51,556 bases of DNA, taken from assembly GCF_026930205.1 (NCBI RefSeq), contig NZ_JANHOI010000011.1, positions 1 through 51,556 on the forward strand, in the 5' to 3' direction. The translations under genes were made by a program, and so were the position numbers. Shown piece after piece: positions 1 to 9,753 of the stretch; the stretch's first letter is position 1, and each line of letters opens with the position of its first letter. The notes beneath the pieces are model-generated. The model saw only the letters and a list, made by a program, of their open reading frames with translations. It ran no database searches and was not told the DNA's origin. The DNA is from Bartonella sp. 220B (lineage in GTDB: Bacteria > Pseudomonadota > Alphaproteobacteria > Rhizobiales > Rhizobiaceae).

Positions 1-1
1 A

Positions 2-85
2 ATTGAAGAAATTAATAAAGCAGTCGAAGCTTTTTTAACTCAGATAGAACAAGAGATACAAAAGATCTCAACAAAAGCTGCTTAA
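2..85 (+). CDS. C-terminal end of a truncated CDS of unknown function (cut by window edge)
   Basis: An open frame enters from the left edge and stops with TAA at 83-85. It leaves 27 residues, lysine/glutamate-rich and predicted helical, ending in KISTKAA. The start and body lie outside the window, so no function can be given. It lies on the same strand as, and 80 bases upstream of, the AlpA-like regulator, so it probably belongs to the same integrated element whose integrase follows. Confidence 0.45.
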   Translation: MEEINKAVEAFLTQIEQEIQKISTKAA

Positions 86-93
86 TCCCATAT

Positions 94-128
94 GGGGGTG
101 CGTTTTTTAAAGTCTTCTTTGCACCCCT
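94..128 (+). terminator. Possible hairpin after the truncated CDS
   Basis: GGGGTGC at 95-101 is complementary to GCACCCC at 121-127, giving a 7-bp G/C-rich stem with a long 19-base loop that contains a run of T. It lies just after the stop at 83-85. The large loop and the missing T tract after the stem make it a weak terminator candidate. It could be an attenuator-like structure before the next gene. Confidence 0.3.
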
Positions 129-164
129 ACCCTCTCATAATTATAATAAGAAGGATCAATTTAG

Positions 165-440
165 ATGAATGAAGAAAAATTAAAAGCCTCAATAGAAAAA
201 GTAAGTTTATTTGAACAAGCTTTACTATCAATGCGCTTGCAAAGGCTCGTCAATATACAAGACCTCTCAATTTATCTTGGAATGTCTATGACCTATATTA
301 GAGAGCTTGTAAAATCTGGTGCTTTCCCTAAACCAATACAAGAAGGGCGATACTTAAAATGGGATATCGTTGAAGTTGATCACTATATTGAAAGCAAAAA
401 AGCAGAAAGAGACTCTATAGAATTACCACCACTATCGTAA
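165..440 (+). CDS. AlpA-like / excisionase-type small DNA-binding protein
   Basis: A 91-residue protein of the AlpA/MerR-like winged-helix type found in prophages and integrative islands. Residues about 30-75 hold the typical pattern: a helix-turn-helix (LSIYLGMSMTYIRELVKSG), then a FPKP wing and a W-D-x-x-E-V-D segment. Such proteins often activate the integrase or excise the element (family knowledge, not shown here). The start is supported by AAGAAGG about 11 bases upstream. The gene ends 3 bases before the convergent integrase gene, a usual arrangement in tRNA-targeted islands. Its exact regulatory target cannot be read from the sequence. Confidence 0.65.
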   Translation: MNEEKLKASIEKVSLFEQALLSMRLQRLVNIQDLSIYLGMSMTYIRELVKSGAFPKPIQEGRYLKWDIVEVDHYIESKKAERDSIELPPLS

Positions 441-443
441 CAA

Positions 444-1616
444 TCAACATCCAGTCACAAAAGACGCCCACTGTTCTAAAAGAACACGGCGCTGTTCTAA
501 AAAATCAGTCCTCATATAGGCTTTTGTGACTGAATTCCCCACTGAATGAGACAAAGTAAATTCCGCAATTTCAAATGGTGTTGATGTTGTCTCTGCTATC
601 CAATCACGAAGACTAGATCTAAATCCGTGAGGTCGATAAGCAATCCCTCTATCTTTCATAAATTTAGAAAGCGTCATATCAGATATAGGCTTTCCAGAAT
701 TTCCAACAAACAAAAATCCATTTTTTTCGATTCTTTTTGCTTTTTCAATGATAGCAATCGCTTCATCTGTAAGAGGTACACGAAAATCAAAAACCTTTCC
801 AACTATCCCCTTCATATTTTCTTTTGGAATTATCCATATTGATTGATGAATCTCCTCCAACCGTATATGCCTAATTGGCATTGAACGAACCCCCGTTAAA
901 ATTAAAAGTTTTAAGGCTAAATTTGATACAATATTATCATCTAAGGATTGATAAAAAGCCGGAACTTCTTTCCATGGCATAGCCGGAATATTTTGAACAT
1001 TTTGAATAAATTTTCCCAATAAAGCTTTTGCTTTTGGTACCAATTGCATATCCACATCTATACCACGTGCTGCGGCATGCTTTATAGCAATATTCAAACG
1101 CGATAAAGCCTTGCTTGCTGTTTCATTTTTGGTTTTCCAAATAGGGGATAAGCACTCTTTTATATCAATCTGCGTCAATTCAGTAATTGCTATATCTCCA
1201 AGCTTAGGAAAAACATGCAATGTAAGAGGTGTTAACCACCTTGCTGCTGTTCCTTCGTTCTTCAATTCACTTTTCTTGGCTTCAAAAGCGCTTAAAACAA
1301 TTTCTCTTAAAGAAATATCATCAACCGCCCGCCGTAATTTTTCATTTTTCCTTTCACGAATCGGGTCAATACCTTGGTTTAAAAGATCACGGCAAGCTGT
1401 AGCCTTAAGCCTTGCTTCTTTTAAAGATACAACGCTACAAGAGCCTAATCCCATTTCACGACGTTTTTTATTGAAATCGAATCGAAAAACCCAACGTCCT
1501 TGATTCTGCGTCGTTTTAATAAGCCATAGTCCAGCTCCATCCGCATATTTACCTTTAGGTAAATTTTTTACAGATAAGGCGGATAATTTATCACGTGTTC
1601 TTGTTTTCCTAATCAC
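444..1616 (-). CDS. int: Tyrosine recombinase (P4-type integrase)
   Basis: A 390-residue phage or island integrase. The N-terminal part (about 10-90, KGKYADGAGLWL) matches the DUF4102 arm-binding domain of P4-type integrases. The C-terminal catalytic domain keeps the tyrosine recombinase set: R244 in TGVR, H330 and R333 in HGFR, H357 in LSH, and the nucleophile Y367 in AYMR. Length and domains look complete, so the enzyme may be active. The start is GTG, eight bases after a good Shine-Dalgarno sequence (AAAGGTGG) formed by a tandem repeat. It is transcribed away from tRNA-Leu, 151 bases from that tRNA's 3' end, which marks the tRNA as the attachment site. The element therefore extends to the left, beyond the window. 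Confidence 0.93.
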   Translation of the reverse strand: MIRKTRTRDKLSALSVKNLPKGKYADGAGLWLIKTTQNQGRWVFRFDFNKKRREMGLGSCSVVSLKEARLKATACRDLLNQGIDPIRERKNEKLRRAVDDISLREIVLSAFEAKKSELKNEGTAARWLTPLTLHVFPKLGDIAITELTQIDIKECLSPIWKTKNETASKALSRLNIAIKHAAARGIDVDMQLVPKAKALLGKFIQNVQNIPAMPWKEVPAFYQSLDDNIVSNLALKLLILTGVRSMPIRHIRLEEIHQSIWIIPKENMKGIVGKVFDFRVPLTDEAIAIIEKAKRIEKNGFLFVGNSGKPISDMTLSKFMKDRGIAYRPHGFRSSLRDWIAETTSTPFEIAEFTLSHSVGNSVTKAYMRTDFLEQRRVLLEQWASFVTGC

Positions 1617-1624
1617 TTTTTAAA

Positions 1625-1648
1625 CCACCTTTTGAACCACCTTTTGAA
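1625..1648 (-). repeat. Two perfect 12-base tandem repeats upstream of the integrase
   Basis: CCACCTTTTGAA occurs twice without a gap (1625-1636 and 1637-1648); on the coding strand this reads TTCAAAAGGTGG twice. The copy nearer the gene provides the Shine-Dalgarno sequence of int. Directly repeated short motifs between an integrase and its tRNA are typical of arm-type integrase binding sites, so a role in recombination or in autoregulation of int is a reasonable inference. Confidence 0.55.
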
Positions 1649-1766
1649 TTGCGCTTTTGACAGATTCATCAGATATCAAGGTCGTGTATAAAAGACAATT
1701 AATTAAATAAAAACAATAAAATAAGATAAAAAACAACATCACGTGATATTGTAGAAAATCCATAAC

Positions 1767-1851
1767 TGGTGCGGTCGAGAAGACTCGAACTTCCACGGGT
1801 TGCCCCACAGCGACCTCAACGCTGCGCGTCTACCAATTCCGCCACGACCGC
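1767..1851 (-). tRNA. tRNA-Leu (anticodon GAG), attachment site of the left-hand element
   Basis: The reverse complement folds as an 85-base class II tRNA with encoded CCA. The acceptor stem GCGGTCG pairs with CGACCGC, the anticodon arm is CAGCG-TTGAGGT-CGCTG with anticodon GAG, there is a long variable arm, and the T loop is TTCGAGT. The integrase gene lies just beyond its 3' end (1767), so the 3' half of this tRNA is probably the attachment core and one junction of the island. The matching repeat should lie left of the window. Confidence 0.95.
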
Positions 1852-1878
1852 ACATGGTGAAGTGAAATACATTGATTT

Positions 1879-1904
1879 CTGGCTTTAACAAATCATAAAG
1901 CCAG
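1879..1904. other. Perfect 9-bp inverted repeat between folE and tRNA-Leu
   Basis: CTGGCTTTA (1879-1887) and TAAAGCCAG (1896-1904) form a 9-bp stem with an 8-base loop. It lies downstream of folE and upstream of tRNA-Leu, both on the minus strand. No T tract follows the stem on that strand, so it is not a clear intrinsic terminator. It may help end folE transcripts or shape the tRNA leader. Confidence 0.4.
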
Positions 1905-1980
1905 GTACAAGCCTATTTTTTCTTTCCTATGATTTATTTTTCCTAAATGATGATAGCGCAATAGAACATACGTTGGTTAA

Positions 1981-2598
1981 TTATAATCTTTGCACCATCT
2001 TCATAAAGTTATCCTGTGCACCTTGGTCTTCTTCATAACAACCACGAAAACTTGTTGTAATCGTTGTCGTACCTTGCTTTTGAATTCCTCTCATAGCCAT
2101 ACACATGTGTTCAGCCTCAATCAACACTGCAACACCACGAGGCTGTAAATGAACCACCAAAGCACCAGCTATTTGAGCGGTCATAGCCTCTTGCGTTTGT
2201 AAACGACGGGAAAAAATGTCTACAACACGTGCAATTTTTGAAAGGCCAACAACTTTTGTATCAGGAAAATAGCCAATATGAGCTTTCCCAACGATGGGGA
2301 TCATATGGTGCTCACAATGCGAATAAAAAGGAATATTTTTCATGATTATTGCATCATTGTATCCTGAAACTTCTTCAAAAACTGTATCTAAGATCTCTTC
2401 AACGGATTTGCTATAACCAATAAAAAGCTCGCGATACGCTTTAGCTACACGTCTTGGAGTGTCGACAAGTCCTTCTCGATTTGGATTTTCTCCTATCCAT
2501 AACAACAATGTACGAATCGCTTCTTCTACCTCTCTAAAACTAGGACGCTTTCCAGATAAAAATGGATCTACCGAACCTCCTTTAACAACATCTTGCAT
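1981..2598 (-). CDS. folE: GTP cyclohydrolase I
   Basis: This enzyme converts GTP to 7,8-dihydroneopterin triphosphate, the first step of tetrahydrofolate synthesis in the cytoplasm. The 205-residue protein has the family landmarks: TPRR at 47-50, the zinc ligands C95 and H98 in SHCEHHMIP and C166 in EHMCMAMRG, and the C-terminal TTITTSFRG segment. The length is normal for the FolE1 type. The start ATG is preceded by TTGGAG. Its neighbours are tRNA-Leu downstream and the divergent IscU-like gene upstream. No folate partners are nearby, so it is probably transcribed alone. Confidence 0.97.
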   Translation of the reverse strand: MQDVVKGGSVDPFLSGKRPSFREVEEAIRTLLLWIGENPNREGLVDTPRRVAKAYRELFIGYSKSVEEILDTVFEEVSGYNDAIIMKNIPFYSHCEHHMIPIVGKAHIGYFPDTKVVGLSKIARVVDIFSRRLQTQEAMTAQIAGALVVHLQPRGVAVLIEAEHMCMAMRGIQKQGTTTITTSFRGCYEEDQGAQDNFMKMVQRL

Positions 2599-2724
2599 TT
2601 TAAAACTCCAATTTTATCCCCTAGCAAAGGATTTGCTTCATATCTATTTCATTTTGTATAATCTCTATATAAGCGAATGAAAAGGTTAAGCAATAAAAAC
2701 TCTTAAAATTTCAGGTAAGAGCTC

Positions 2725-3153
2725 ATGATTGACAATCTCTATAGTAATAAAATACTTGAACACGCCGCCCATATAAGCAAAATTGGACGTCTTAATAATC
2801 CTGATGCAACATCAAAAAAACACGCACACCTTTGCGGTTCAACAATTACTGTAGATCTAAAAATAAAAAACAATATCATTATAGATTTTGCTCACGAAGG
2901 ACATGCATGTGTACTAGGACAAGCTTCAACTTCCCTTTTAGCATCTCATATTATAGGACAGACAACACAAAATCTTAAAATGTTACGTGAAATTATCTAT
3001 CACATGCTCACAAAAGATGGTCCACCTCCCCAAGCTCCATTTGAAGCATTCTCTTGTTTGCAACCGATTAAAAATTATCAAGCACGTCATACATCAGTAA
3101 TGCTTCCCTTTGATGCCGTCATAGATTGTATTGAACAAATTGAGGAAAAATAA
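2725..3153 (+). CDS. IscU/NifU-N-like iron-sulfur scaffold protein
   Basis: A 142-residue protein of the IscU/SufU fold. The three conserved cysteines that bind the nascent [2Fe-2S] cluster are C37 (HLCGS), C62 (GHACVLGQAS) and C111 (FSCLQPI). GHACVLGQASTS resembles the G-x-x-C-x-x-S-x-A-S-x-S region of SufU-like scaffolds. The IscU LPPVK chaperone motif is not evident, which favours the SufU-like branch. It ends immediately before yidD, so the two genes are translationally linked, although yidD has an unrelated role in membrane protein insertion. A second Fe-S protein, the A-type carrier at 35054, lies elsewhere in the window. Confidence 0.85.
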   Translation: MIDNLYSNKILEHAAHISKIGRLNNPDATSKKHAHLCGSTITVDLKIKNNIIIDFAHEGHACVLGQASTSLLASHIIGQTTQNLKMLREIIYHMLTKDGPPPQAPFEAFSCLQPIKNYQARHTSVMLPFDAVIDCIEQIEEK

Positions 3154-3507
3154 ATGTTCATATTGCAGTTCCAACAAAAAAACAGAAAAACGCGAAATTA
3201 TGTGGGACCTTGGCGAAAAACACCTGGACGATTACTTGGCATTTTCTTGATACGTTTTTATCAAATAACGCTTTCTAGCTTTATAGGAAATCAGTGTCGT
3301 CATGCACCAACCTGTTCAGAATATATTTATGAAGCAATTGCACGCCACGGACTATGGGCTGGTGCATGGATGGGATTTTTTCGTATCCTACGTTGTGGTC
3401 CATTTGGAACATATGGATTTGATCCAGTCCCAACCTCTCCTGAAAAGAGTTGTTGTTTTTATAAACCTTGGCGTTACTGGAAAATTTCTACAAAACACGA
3501 TAAATAA
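3154..3507 (+). CDS. yidD: Membrane protein insertion efficiency factor YidD
   Basis: A 117-residue YidD-family protein (formerly DUF37). It is a small membrane-associated protein thought to assist YidC in inserting inner-membrane proteins. The hallmark region is clear: residues about 30-55 contain FLIRFYQITLSSFIGNQCR followed by HAPTCSEYIYEAI, and RILRC and GFDPVP follow. The two conserved cysteines in CRHAPTC and the CSEY motif are intact. The ATG follows directly on the stop codon of the upstream scaffold gene, implying coupled translation. The tail beyond GFDPVP is slightly longer than in enterobacterial homologs, as is common in alphaproteobacteria. Confidence 0.95.
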   Translation: MFILQFQQKNRKTRNYVGPWRKTPGRLLGIFLIRFYQITLSSFIGNQCRHAPTCSEYIYEAIARHGLWAGAWMGFFRILRCGPFGTYGFDPVPTSPEKSCCFYKPWRYWKISTKHDK

Positions 3508-3625
3508 TTCTTTTCTTTTTCCATGCCTATTGATAAAAAAAGTCTATAAACTTTAAATTAAATATAACTCAGTTTTCAGGAAATCATCCGCAACCGTTAG
3601 CGGAATTGGAGTAAAAGGTTGTTTT

Positions 3626-5602
3626 ATGTCTTGTTCTGTTTCTCTTTCCTTTCCTGATGGTTCAAAACGTGATTATCCTAGCAAAATGACTGGCTTAGAG
3701 TTGGCTGAAACCATTTCTAAATCACTTGTGAAAAAAGCAGTCGCCTATAGCCTTAACGGAATCACTCGAGATCTATCAGATCCATTAGAACAATCTGGTC
3801 AAATAGAAATCATTACCCGAGAAGATCCACGTGCTCTTGAACTCATCCGTCATGATTGTGCACATGTGTTAGCTGAAGCAGTACAAGAACTCTTTCCTGA
3901 CACACAAGTGACAATTGGTCCTGTTATTGAAAATGGTTTTTATTACGATTTTGCACGCCAACAACCTTTTACATTGGATGATCTCACTATCATTGAAAAA
4001 AAAATGCGTGAAATTATTCAACGCAATAAACCTTTCAAAAAAGAAATTTGGTCTCGTAAAAAAGCAAAAGAGATTTTTTCTGAAAAGGGCGAACTTTATA
4101 AGGTAGAGCTTATTGAAAGCATTCCTGAAAATCAAGATTTAAAAATTTATTATCAAGGTAATTGGTTTGATCTTTGCCGTGGTCCACACATGCAATCTAC
4201 TGGACAAATAGGCAATGCTTTCAAACTGATGAAAGTCGCAGGAGCTTATTGGCGTGGTGATTCCAATAATCCAATGCTCACAAGAATTTATGGCACGGCG
4301 TTTGCCAATGAAAATGACTTAAAAGCCTACTTGCACATACTAGAAGAAGCTGAAAAGCGTGATCATCGCCGCTTAGGACGTGAAATGGATTTATTTCATT
4401 TTCAAGAAGAAGGGCCAGGAATGATTTTTTGGCATAAAAAAGGCTGGAAAATGTTCCAAAATTTGATCAACTATATGCGTAGACGTCTTGATGATCATCA
4501 ATATGCGGAAGTTAATGCACCGCAAGTTCTCGATAGATCACTTTGGGAAATATCTGGTCATTGGGGATGGTATAAAGAGAATATGTTCAAAGCAATTCCA
4601 GCGGCAGAAGATTGGAATCATGAAAATATTTATGCTCTTAAACCAATGAATTGCCCTGGTCACGTGCAAATTTTCAAACATGGTTTAAAATCTTATCGCG
4701 ATTTGCCTATAAGGCTTGCTGAATTTGGTCTTGTCCATCGTTATGAACCCTCAGGCTCTTTACACGGTCTTATGCGTGTGCGAAGCTTTACACAAGATGA
4801 TGCACATATATTCTGTACCGATGAGCAGTTAGCTGATGAATGCCTCAATATTAATGATTTAATTTTATCAACTTATGCTGACTTTGGTTTTAAAGAAATC
4901 AGCCTTAAACTTTCAACACGTCCAGAAAAGCGAGTTGGAACTGATGCATTATGGGATCATGCAGAAAATATCATGGAATCCGTTCTTAAAACTATTGAGA
5001 CAAAATTTGCAGGACAAATCAAAACAAGTATCCTCCCAGGTGAAGGTGCATTTTATGGTCCAAAATTTGAATATACATTAAAAGATGCTATCGGTCGTGA
5101 ATGGCAATGTGGAACAACACAAATAGACTTTAATCTTCCTGAACGTTTTGGTGCATTTTATATTGATAAAGATTCAGAAAAACGTCAACCTGTCATGATC
5201 CATCGCGCCATTTTTGGATCAATGGAACGTTTTCTTGGTATTTTAATCGAAAATTTTGCTGGACATATGCCTCTTTGGCTTGCTCCTGAACAAATCGTTG
5301 TAGCGACCATTACATCTGAAGCAAATGAATATGCAAAAAAAATAACGGCAAAACTTAAAGCTGCTGGACTTTCTGCAACATCAGATCTTCGTAATGAAAA
5401 AATTAATTATAAAATACGTGAACACTCTTTACAAAAAATTCCGGTAATTTTGGTATGCGGTAAACGTGAATCTGAAACCAATAGTGTGAGTATGCGCCGC
5501 TTAGGAAGTACAGAACAGCTCTTCTTGTCTATAGAAGAATCGATTGAACAACTTATCAATGAAGCAACACCACCAGATTTACGCCGTTTAATAAATGCTT
5601 AA
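3626..5602 (+). CDS. thrS: Threonyl-tRNA synthetase
   Basis: This enzyme charges tRNA-Thr with threonine; one such tRNA lies at 51390. The 658-residue protein has the full bacterial layout: an N-terminal TGS domain (about 1-62), the editing domain with [11 protein letters not shown] around residue 74, the class II catalytic core, and the C-terminal anticodon-binding domain from about 550. The zinc ligands of the active site are C343 (MNCPGH), H394 (DDAHIF) and H526 (MIHRAIFGS). Motif 2 (VHRYEPSG) and motif 3 ([10 protein letters not shown]) are intact. It follows yidD after 118 bases. AAAGG lies 8 bases before the ATG. It converges on the MerR gene with 32 bases between the stops. Confidence 0.98.
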   Translation: MSCSVSLSFPDGSKRDYPSKMTGLELAETISKSLVKKAVAYSLNGITRDLSDPLEQSGQIEIITREDPRALELIRHDCAHVLAEAVQELFPDTQVTIGPVIENGFYYDFARQQPFTLDDLTIIEKKMREIIQRNKPFKKEIWSRKKAKEIFSEKGELYKVELIESIPENQDLKIYYQGNWFDLCRGPHMQSTGQIGNAFKLMKVAGAYWRGDSNNPMLTRIYGTAFANENDLKAYLHILEEAEKRDHRRLGREMDLFHFQEEGPGMIFWHKKGWKMFQNLINYMRRRLDDHQYAEVNAPQVLDRSLWEISGHWGWYKENMFKAIPAAEDWNHENIYALKPMNCPGHVQIFKHGLKSYRDLPIRLAEFGLVHRYEPSGSLHGLMRVRSFTQDDAHIFCTDEQLADECLNINDLILSTYADFGFKEISLKLSTRPEKRVGTDALWDHAENIMESVLKTIETKFAGQIKTSILPGEGAFYGPKFEYTLKDAIGREWQCGTTQIDFNLPERFGAFYIDKDSEKRQPVMIHRAIFGSMERFLGILIENFAGHMPLWLAPEQIVVATITSEANEYAKKITAKLKAAGLSATSDLRNEKINYKIREHSLQKIPVILVCGKRESETNSVSMRRLGSTEQLFLSIEESIEQLINEATPPDLRRLINA

Positions 5603-5634
5603 AAATACACTAAAAGACAAAAGAATCGATAAAA

Positions 5635-6138
5635 TTATCGCGCTCTATCAAGCGCACGTTTACATTCAATAAGTTCAAACAGCGTCTCTTGTAACAATGC
5701 TTTATCTGTTTTATCTTTGTGAATATTAACAGAACCAATAGATGCGTCCCCTCCGCTCCTCATGAAACTCAAAAGCCCAAAAGAAGACTTTTTAGGCTCA
5801 CTACTAGAAGTTTCAAAAGTTTGTCCTGCATGCTTCTTTTCTATTACGACATTCATAGCTTCAAGATCACCATTACCAAATGCAGTAACAAAAGCGATAC
5901 CATTCTCTTTCAAAAGGCGCTGTACACCCTTTATCGTATACCCCTGATCATACAGCAACTGCTTAATGCCATTGAGCAACTCAATATCGGTTGGGCGATA
6001 ATAGCGCCTTCCTCCCCCACGTTTCATTGGTTTAATTTGCCTAAAACGCGTTTCCCAGAATCTCAACACATGTTGCGGAAGCTCCAATAACTCGGCTACT
6101 TCGCTAATGGTGCGAAAAGCATCAGAGCTCTTATCCAT
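5635..6138 (-). CDS. MerR-family transcriptional regulator
   Basis: A 167-residue regulator with an N-terminal MerR-type winged helix. [19 protein letters not shown] is the first helix-turn-helix, and [16 protein letters not shown] forms the wing. The following [10 protein letters not shown] continues the DNA-binding domain, and the C-terminal half is variable with no recognised effector site. A longer frame reaches 6183, but the ATG at 6138 has AAGGTG six bases upstream and matches the usual MDKS-DAF start of rhizobial relatives, so it is preferred. It lies downstream of ihfA in the plsX-fabH-ihfA string, an order conserved in the Hyphomicrobiales (recalled). Its target is unknown; there are no conserved metal-binding cysteines. 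Confidence 0.88.
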   Translation of the reverse strand: MDKSSDAFRTISEVAELLELPQHVLRFWETRFRQIKPMKRGGGRRYYRPTDIELLNGIKQLLYDQGYTIKGVQRLLKENGIAFVTAFGNGDLEAMNVVIEKKHAGQTFETSSSEPKKSSFGLLSFMRSGGDASIGSVNIHKDKTDKALLQETLFELIECKRALDRAR

Positions 6139-6330
6139 TTGTAACACCTTATCTAAAACACTCTTGGTTACACAACAACCCATAAAGTTCTAATTTTTCA
6201 ACAAAACCGGTCAAAAATAGGACCATACTTGACAATTTTTAAACTCAAAAGCCTTTTCTCGAAATAAAATGCAAAACTCAATTTATAATACAATTTTTTA
6301 ACAAACGCCAAACATCGTAACAGTATTTAT

Positions 6331-6654
6331 TTATGTGATATTACTTTTTTGTTTTGCACGATGCGAATCTAAGATTTTTTGTTTAAGGACATTTGCAGCC
6401 TTAAATGTCACGACACGTCGCGGTGGAATCGGCGCTTCAATGCCGGTTTTTGGATTCCGTCCAACGCGTTCATTTTTACTACGAACTTGAAAGGTTGCAA
6501 AAGAAGAAAGCTTAACGGACTCACCTCTCACAAGGGAATTGCAAATTTCATCCAAAACTAACTCAACCAAAGCTGCTGATTCAGTATGTGACAAGCCTAC
6601 CCTTCTACAAACTACGCTCGCTAAATCTGCACGCGTTACTGTTTTACTTGTCAT
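6331..6654 (-). CDS. ihfA: Integration host factor alpha subunit
   Basis: A 107-residue DNA-bending protein of the HU/IHF family, which pairs with IHF-beta in nucleoid architecture, site-specific recombination and transcription. Family signs are the [15 protein letters not shown] beta arm and the RVGRNPKTG motif with the intercalating proline, followed by the [17 protein letters not shown] end. A GTG three codons further upstream (6663) is possible. The ATG at 6654 has AGGTGG five bases before it, so it is preferred. The gene sits between fabH and the MerR gene on the same strand. Confidence 0.95.
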   Translation of the reverse strand: MTSKTVTRADLASVVCRRVGLSHTESAALVELVLDEICNSLVRGESVKLSSFATFQVRSKNERVGRNPKTGIEAPIPPRRVVTFKAANVLKQKILDSHRAKQKSNIT

Positions 6655-6732
6655 TATAACCACCTATTTAAAATATTAAAAATTACAAAATGACTTATAC
6701 GTTTTATTCAAATATGGTCAAGAGACTATAAT

Positions 6733-7707
6733 TTACCAACGAATAAGAATTGCTCCCCACGTAAATCCACCTCCCATAGCTTCTAACATAATAAGATCTC
6801 CTTTTTTAATTTTCCCTTGGCAAACAGCTGTTGTTAAAGCCAATGGCACTGATGCTGCAGACGTATTACCATGCTGATCAACAGTAATCACAACCTTATC
6901 TAAAGCAATTCCTAATTTTTTAGCTGATGCTTCAATAATACGTTTATTAGCTTGATGAGGAACAAACCAATCTAATTGTGAAGAATTCATACCTGCTGCT
7001 GCAAAACAATCATCAACCACATCGGTTATCATACCAACTGCATATTTAAAAACTTCTCGTCCCTCCATGCGTAAATAGCCCGTTGTTTGCGTTGTTGAAG
7101 GGCCACCATCAACATACAGCTTATCCATATATGCGCCATTAGAGCGTAATTTTGTAGCCAATATGCCACAATCAAAAGCAAGATTGCTTTTACATTCCTG
7201 TGCTTCTAAAATAGCAGCACCCGCACCATCGCCAAATAAAACACATGTCGTGCGATCTTTCCAATCCAAAATTCGAGAAAATGTGTCAGACCCAATAACT
7301 AAAATTCTTTTGGCTGCTCCACAGCGTAAATAGGCATCTCCTGTTGTTAAAGCAAAAATAAAACCAGAACAAACAGCTTGAATATCAAAAGCAAATCCAT
7401 GTGTCATTCCCAAAGCATGTTGAATTTCAACAGCAGAAGCAGGAAAAGTACGATTTGGTGTTGAAGTTGCTAAAATAATACAATCAATATCTTTTATTGT
7501 TAAACTAGCATTTATAAGTGCTTTTTGTGCAGCCTCAACGCCTAAAGAAACCGTTGTTTCATTTTTATTGGCAATATAACGCTGACGTATTCCTGTACGT
7601 TGAACAATCCATGAGTCCGATGTTTCAACAAATGTTGCAATCTCATCATTCGATAAGCTTTTTTGAGGCAAGGCGCTTCCTACACCACGTATAACGGATC
7701 GAATCAT
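6733..7707 (-). CDS. fabH: Beta-ketoacyl-ACP synthase III
   Basis: This enzyme condenses acetyl-CoA with malonyl-ACP to start fatty-acid synthesis. The 324-residue protein keeps the FabH catalytic triad: C113 (AVCSGF), H251 (PHQANKRI) and N281 (HGNTSAAS). The N-terminal [13 protein letters not shown] and the central GDGAGAAIL are also typical. It follows plsX by 49 bases, the common plsX-fabH pairing that links chain initiation to phospholipid synthesis. The downstream gene is ihfA, which may share the transcript. Confidence 0.98.
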   Translation of the reverse strand: MIRSVIRGVGSALPQKSLSNDEIATFVETSDSWIVQRTGIRQRYIANKNETTVSLGVEAAQKALINASLTIKDIDCIILATSTPNRTFPASAVEIQHALGMTHGFAFDIQAVCSGFIFALTTGDAYLRCGAAKRILVIGSDTFSRILDWKDRTTCVLFGDGAGAAILEAQECKSNLAFDCGILATKLRSNGAYMDKLYVDGGPSTTQTTGYLRMEGREVFKYAVGMITDVVDDCFAAAGMNSSQLDWFVPHQANKRIIEASAKKLGIALDKVVITVDQHGNTSAASVPLALTTAVCQGKIKKGDLIMLEAMGGGFTWGAILIRW

Positions 7708-7756
7708 TACGCCCTAACCTTTTCTTCAAATTTTTTAATTATATTACAAAAACTTA

Positions 7757-8827
7757 TCATAAGTTCTTCTCATTTATGGTCGCTTCATCTTCTTGATTTA
7801 AAAGTGTTGCTTTATTTTCATGAAACCTCCGCAAATCAGCAGTTATTTTTTTCAGAAGTCCGTTGTTAACCATCTCATAACCAACGCGGATAGCAGACGC
7901 AAAGCCATTAGCATTAGCACTTCCATGGCTTTTTATGACAACACCGTTTAAACCTAAAAGCACCCCACCATTCACCCTATCGGGATCCATTTTGTGTTTC
8001 AATGCACGAAAAGCACTCCGCGATAAAAAATAACCAAGAGATGTTAAAAAAGAACTGCGCATAGCGGAGTTTAGAATCTCTGCTATCTGTCGCGCAGTGC
8101 CCTCTGCAGTTTTTAAAGCAATATTACCGGAAAATCCTTCTGTTACAACAACATCTACTGTTCCCTTTCCAATGTCGTTCCCTTCAACAAATCCTTTATA
8201 TTCTAGTCCTTCTAAATGCACTTCGCGTAATATCATTCCCGCTTTTTTAATTTCATAAAGACCTTTAACCTCTTCAACACCCACATTTAAAAGACCAACA
8301 CTCGGCCTTTCAGTATGATAGAGAGCACGAAACATACCTGCCCCCATAACGGCCAAATCAACCAACTGGCTCGCAGACGCACCAATCGTTGCTCCAATAT
8401 CCAAAACAATGCTTTCACTGCGAAGCGTTGGCCAAATACCTGCAATTCCAGGGCGTTCAGCCTCTGCCATCATTTTTAAACAAAAATAAGACATCGCCAT
8501 GAGTGCCCCCGTATTGCCCGCAGAAATACAAGCATCAGCCTTTCCATTTTTTACCGCTTCAATTGCATACCACATAGATGATTTACCACGACCATTGCGA
8601 AGGGCTTGGCTTGGCTTTTCATCCATACGGGTATAGCTTTCTGTAGGATAAAAGCGGGATACAGAAGCCAAACAAGGGTATTTTTTTAAAACCGGCGTAA
8701 CAGCTTCCTCTATCCCATAAAACAGAAAATAAATATTTGACAAATATTTTTGTACAATTGCTGCTCCTGCAATAGTTGCTTCTGGACCATAATCACCGCC
8801 CATGACATCCACAGAAATTCTAATCAC
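7757..8827 (-). CDS. plsX: Phosphate acyltransferase PlsX
   Basis: PlsX makes acyl-phosphate from acyl-ACP, the acyl donor for glycerol-3-phosphate acylation by PlsY. The protein begins with [14 protein letters not shown], the family signature. It contains [12 protein letters not shown] in the middle and [15 protein letters not shown] and [15 protein letters not shown] further on. The frame opens at a GTG (8842), but the GTG at 8827, five codons later, gives the usual [12 protein letters not shown] start and has GGGA nine bases upstream. The protein is then 356 residues. It sits between yceD and fabH on the same strand. No rpmF gene is seen next to it, although many bacteria have yceD-rpmF-plsX. 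Confidence 0.96.
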   Translation of the reverse strand: MIRISVDVMGGDYGPEATIAGAAIVQKYLSNIYFLFYGIEEAVTPVLKKYPCLASVSRFYPTESYTRMDEKPSQALRNGRGKSSMWYAIEAVKNGKADACISAGNTGALMAMSYFCLKMMAEAERPGIAGIWPTLRSESIVLDIGATIGASASQLVDLAVMGAGMFRALYHTERPSVGLLNVGVEEVKGLYEIKKAGMILREVHLEGLEYKGFVEGNDIGKGTVDVVVTEGFSGNIALKTAEGTARQIAEILNSAMRSSFLTSLGYFLSRSAFRALKHKMDPDRVNGGVLLGLNGVVIKSHGSANANGFASAIRVGYEMVNNGLLKKITADLRRFHENKATLLNQEDEATINEKNL

Positions 8828-8976
8828 GCTTGCATATCCCACATCTTTTCATTTACTCTTTTAAAAGCATATTACGATTTTTTCTACTGAATAACCACAA
8901 AACACCTTCTGCGAAAATAGCTCCGCAGAAAATACTGTTTTTATAATGCAACACAATAGATAATTTTTTTATGTTT

Positions 8977-9540
8977 TTACAGTCGCTTCCAACTTTCCAA
9001 AACAGAAAATGGCGATGATTTTTGCTCAGTTTCTTCTAAATTTTCAATTACACACGCCTTTACCCCCTCTTTGCGCGGATAATGATTAATGGACAACTCA
9101 AAGAATTCTTCCATAATTGCACCAATATCAATTTTATCGCCATAAAATACTTCTGGTGTATCTAGTCCTTCCACATCTAAAAATAATTCTCCTGTATCTT
9201 CCGCTGTTTTTGGCTTTATTAAATTTGAGTCTTCAGGGACCAAAACAACCTCAATATTTTCACGGAGAATATTTTCTACTGGTTCTAGTGTAACAACACA
9301 TAACTGTATTATACGTGCCCGCAATAGACCTTTTACACGTACTCCGCGTTTTTTCCACGGGAAAATATGGAATTTTCCTTCACAAGATTTTACTTCAACC
9401 AAATTATGATTCTGAGCCAAGTGAGCGCACTCTTGCTGGTTTGCACAAATAGAAACCTTTATGCCCTTAGCTGGTAGAGAACGTACTGATATAGGATAAG
9501 CCAAAGCAAATGTTATTTGAGAAACATTTTGAAGATTCAT
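8977..9540 (-). CDS. yceD: YceD/DUF177 family protein
   Basis: A 187-residue member of the DUF177 (YceD) family. In other bacteria it lies upstream of rpmF-plsX and is linked to 23S rRNA and ribosome biogenesis (family knowledge). Features seen are the central strand-rich region with CVVTLEPVENILRENIEVV, the acidic middle GELFLDVEGLD, and the conserved C-terminal SPFSVLESWKRL. The two cysteines that bind metal in some relatives are not evident as pairs. The ATG at 9540 is preceded by CGGGAG and is preferred over an upstream ATG at 9576 that would add 12 residues. It heads the plsX-fabH-ihfA string and is divergent from bamE. Confidence 0.88.
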   Translation of the reverse strand: MNLQNVSQITFALAYPISVRSLPAKGIKVSICANQQECAHLAQNHNLVEVKSCEGKFHIFPWKKRGVRVKGLLRARIIQLCVVTLEPVENILRENIEVVLVPEDSNLIKPKTAEDTGELFLDVEGLDTPEVFYGDKIDIGAIMEEFFELSINHYPRKEGVKACVIENLEETEQKSSPFSVLESWKRL

Positions 9541-9753
9541 TAACGACTCCCGAATATAGGATGTAATGTATTGCACTTTTGTTTAGCCAAAGTACATTTC
9601 ACTCATTTTTTTCTTTTCTAAAGAAATTCTATATGGCATAACTACTTTATAACAGGGAAACTCAATGTAAGCTATGGCAGATTAAGCTAAAATGATAAAA
9701 AAAATTTGAGGTTACCTTCTTGTCATGTATTTAAGTATAAAAGGGAGATATCA

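Noticed and set aside
1620..1808. 62-codon frame upstream of int in the same frame, overlapping tRNA-Leu
   Set aside because: It runs through the 3' part of the tRNA and stops just before the int start; it is an accidental extension of the integrase frame.
9706..9753. Longer N-terminus of BamE starting with TTG at 9706
   Set aside because: No ribosome site there, and it would place 16 extra polar residues before the signal peptide.
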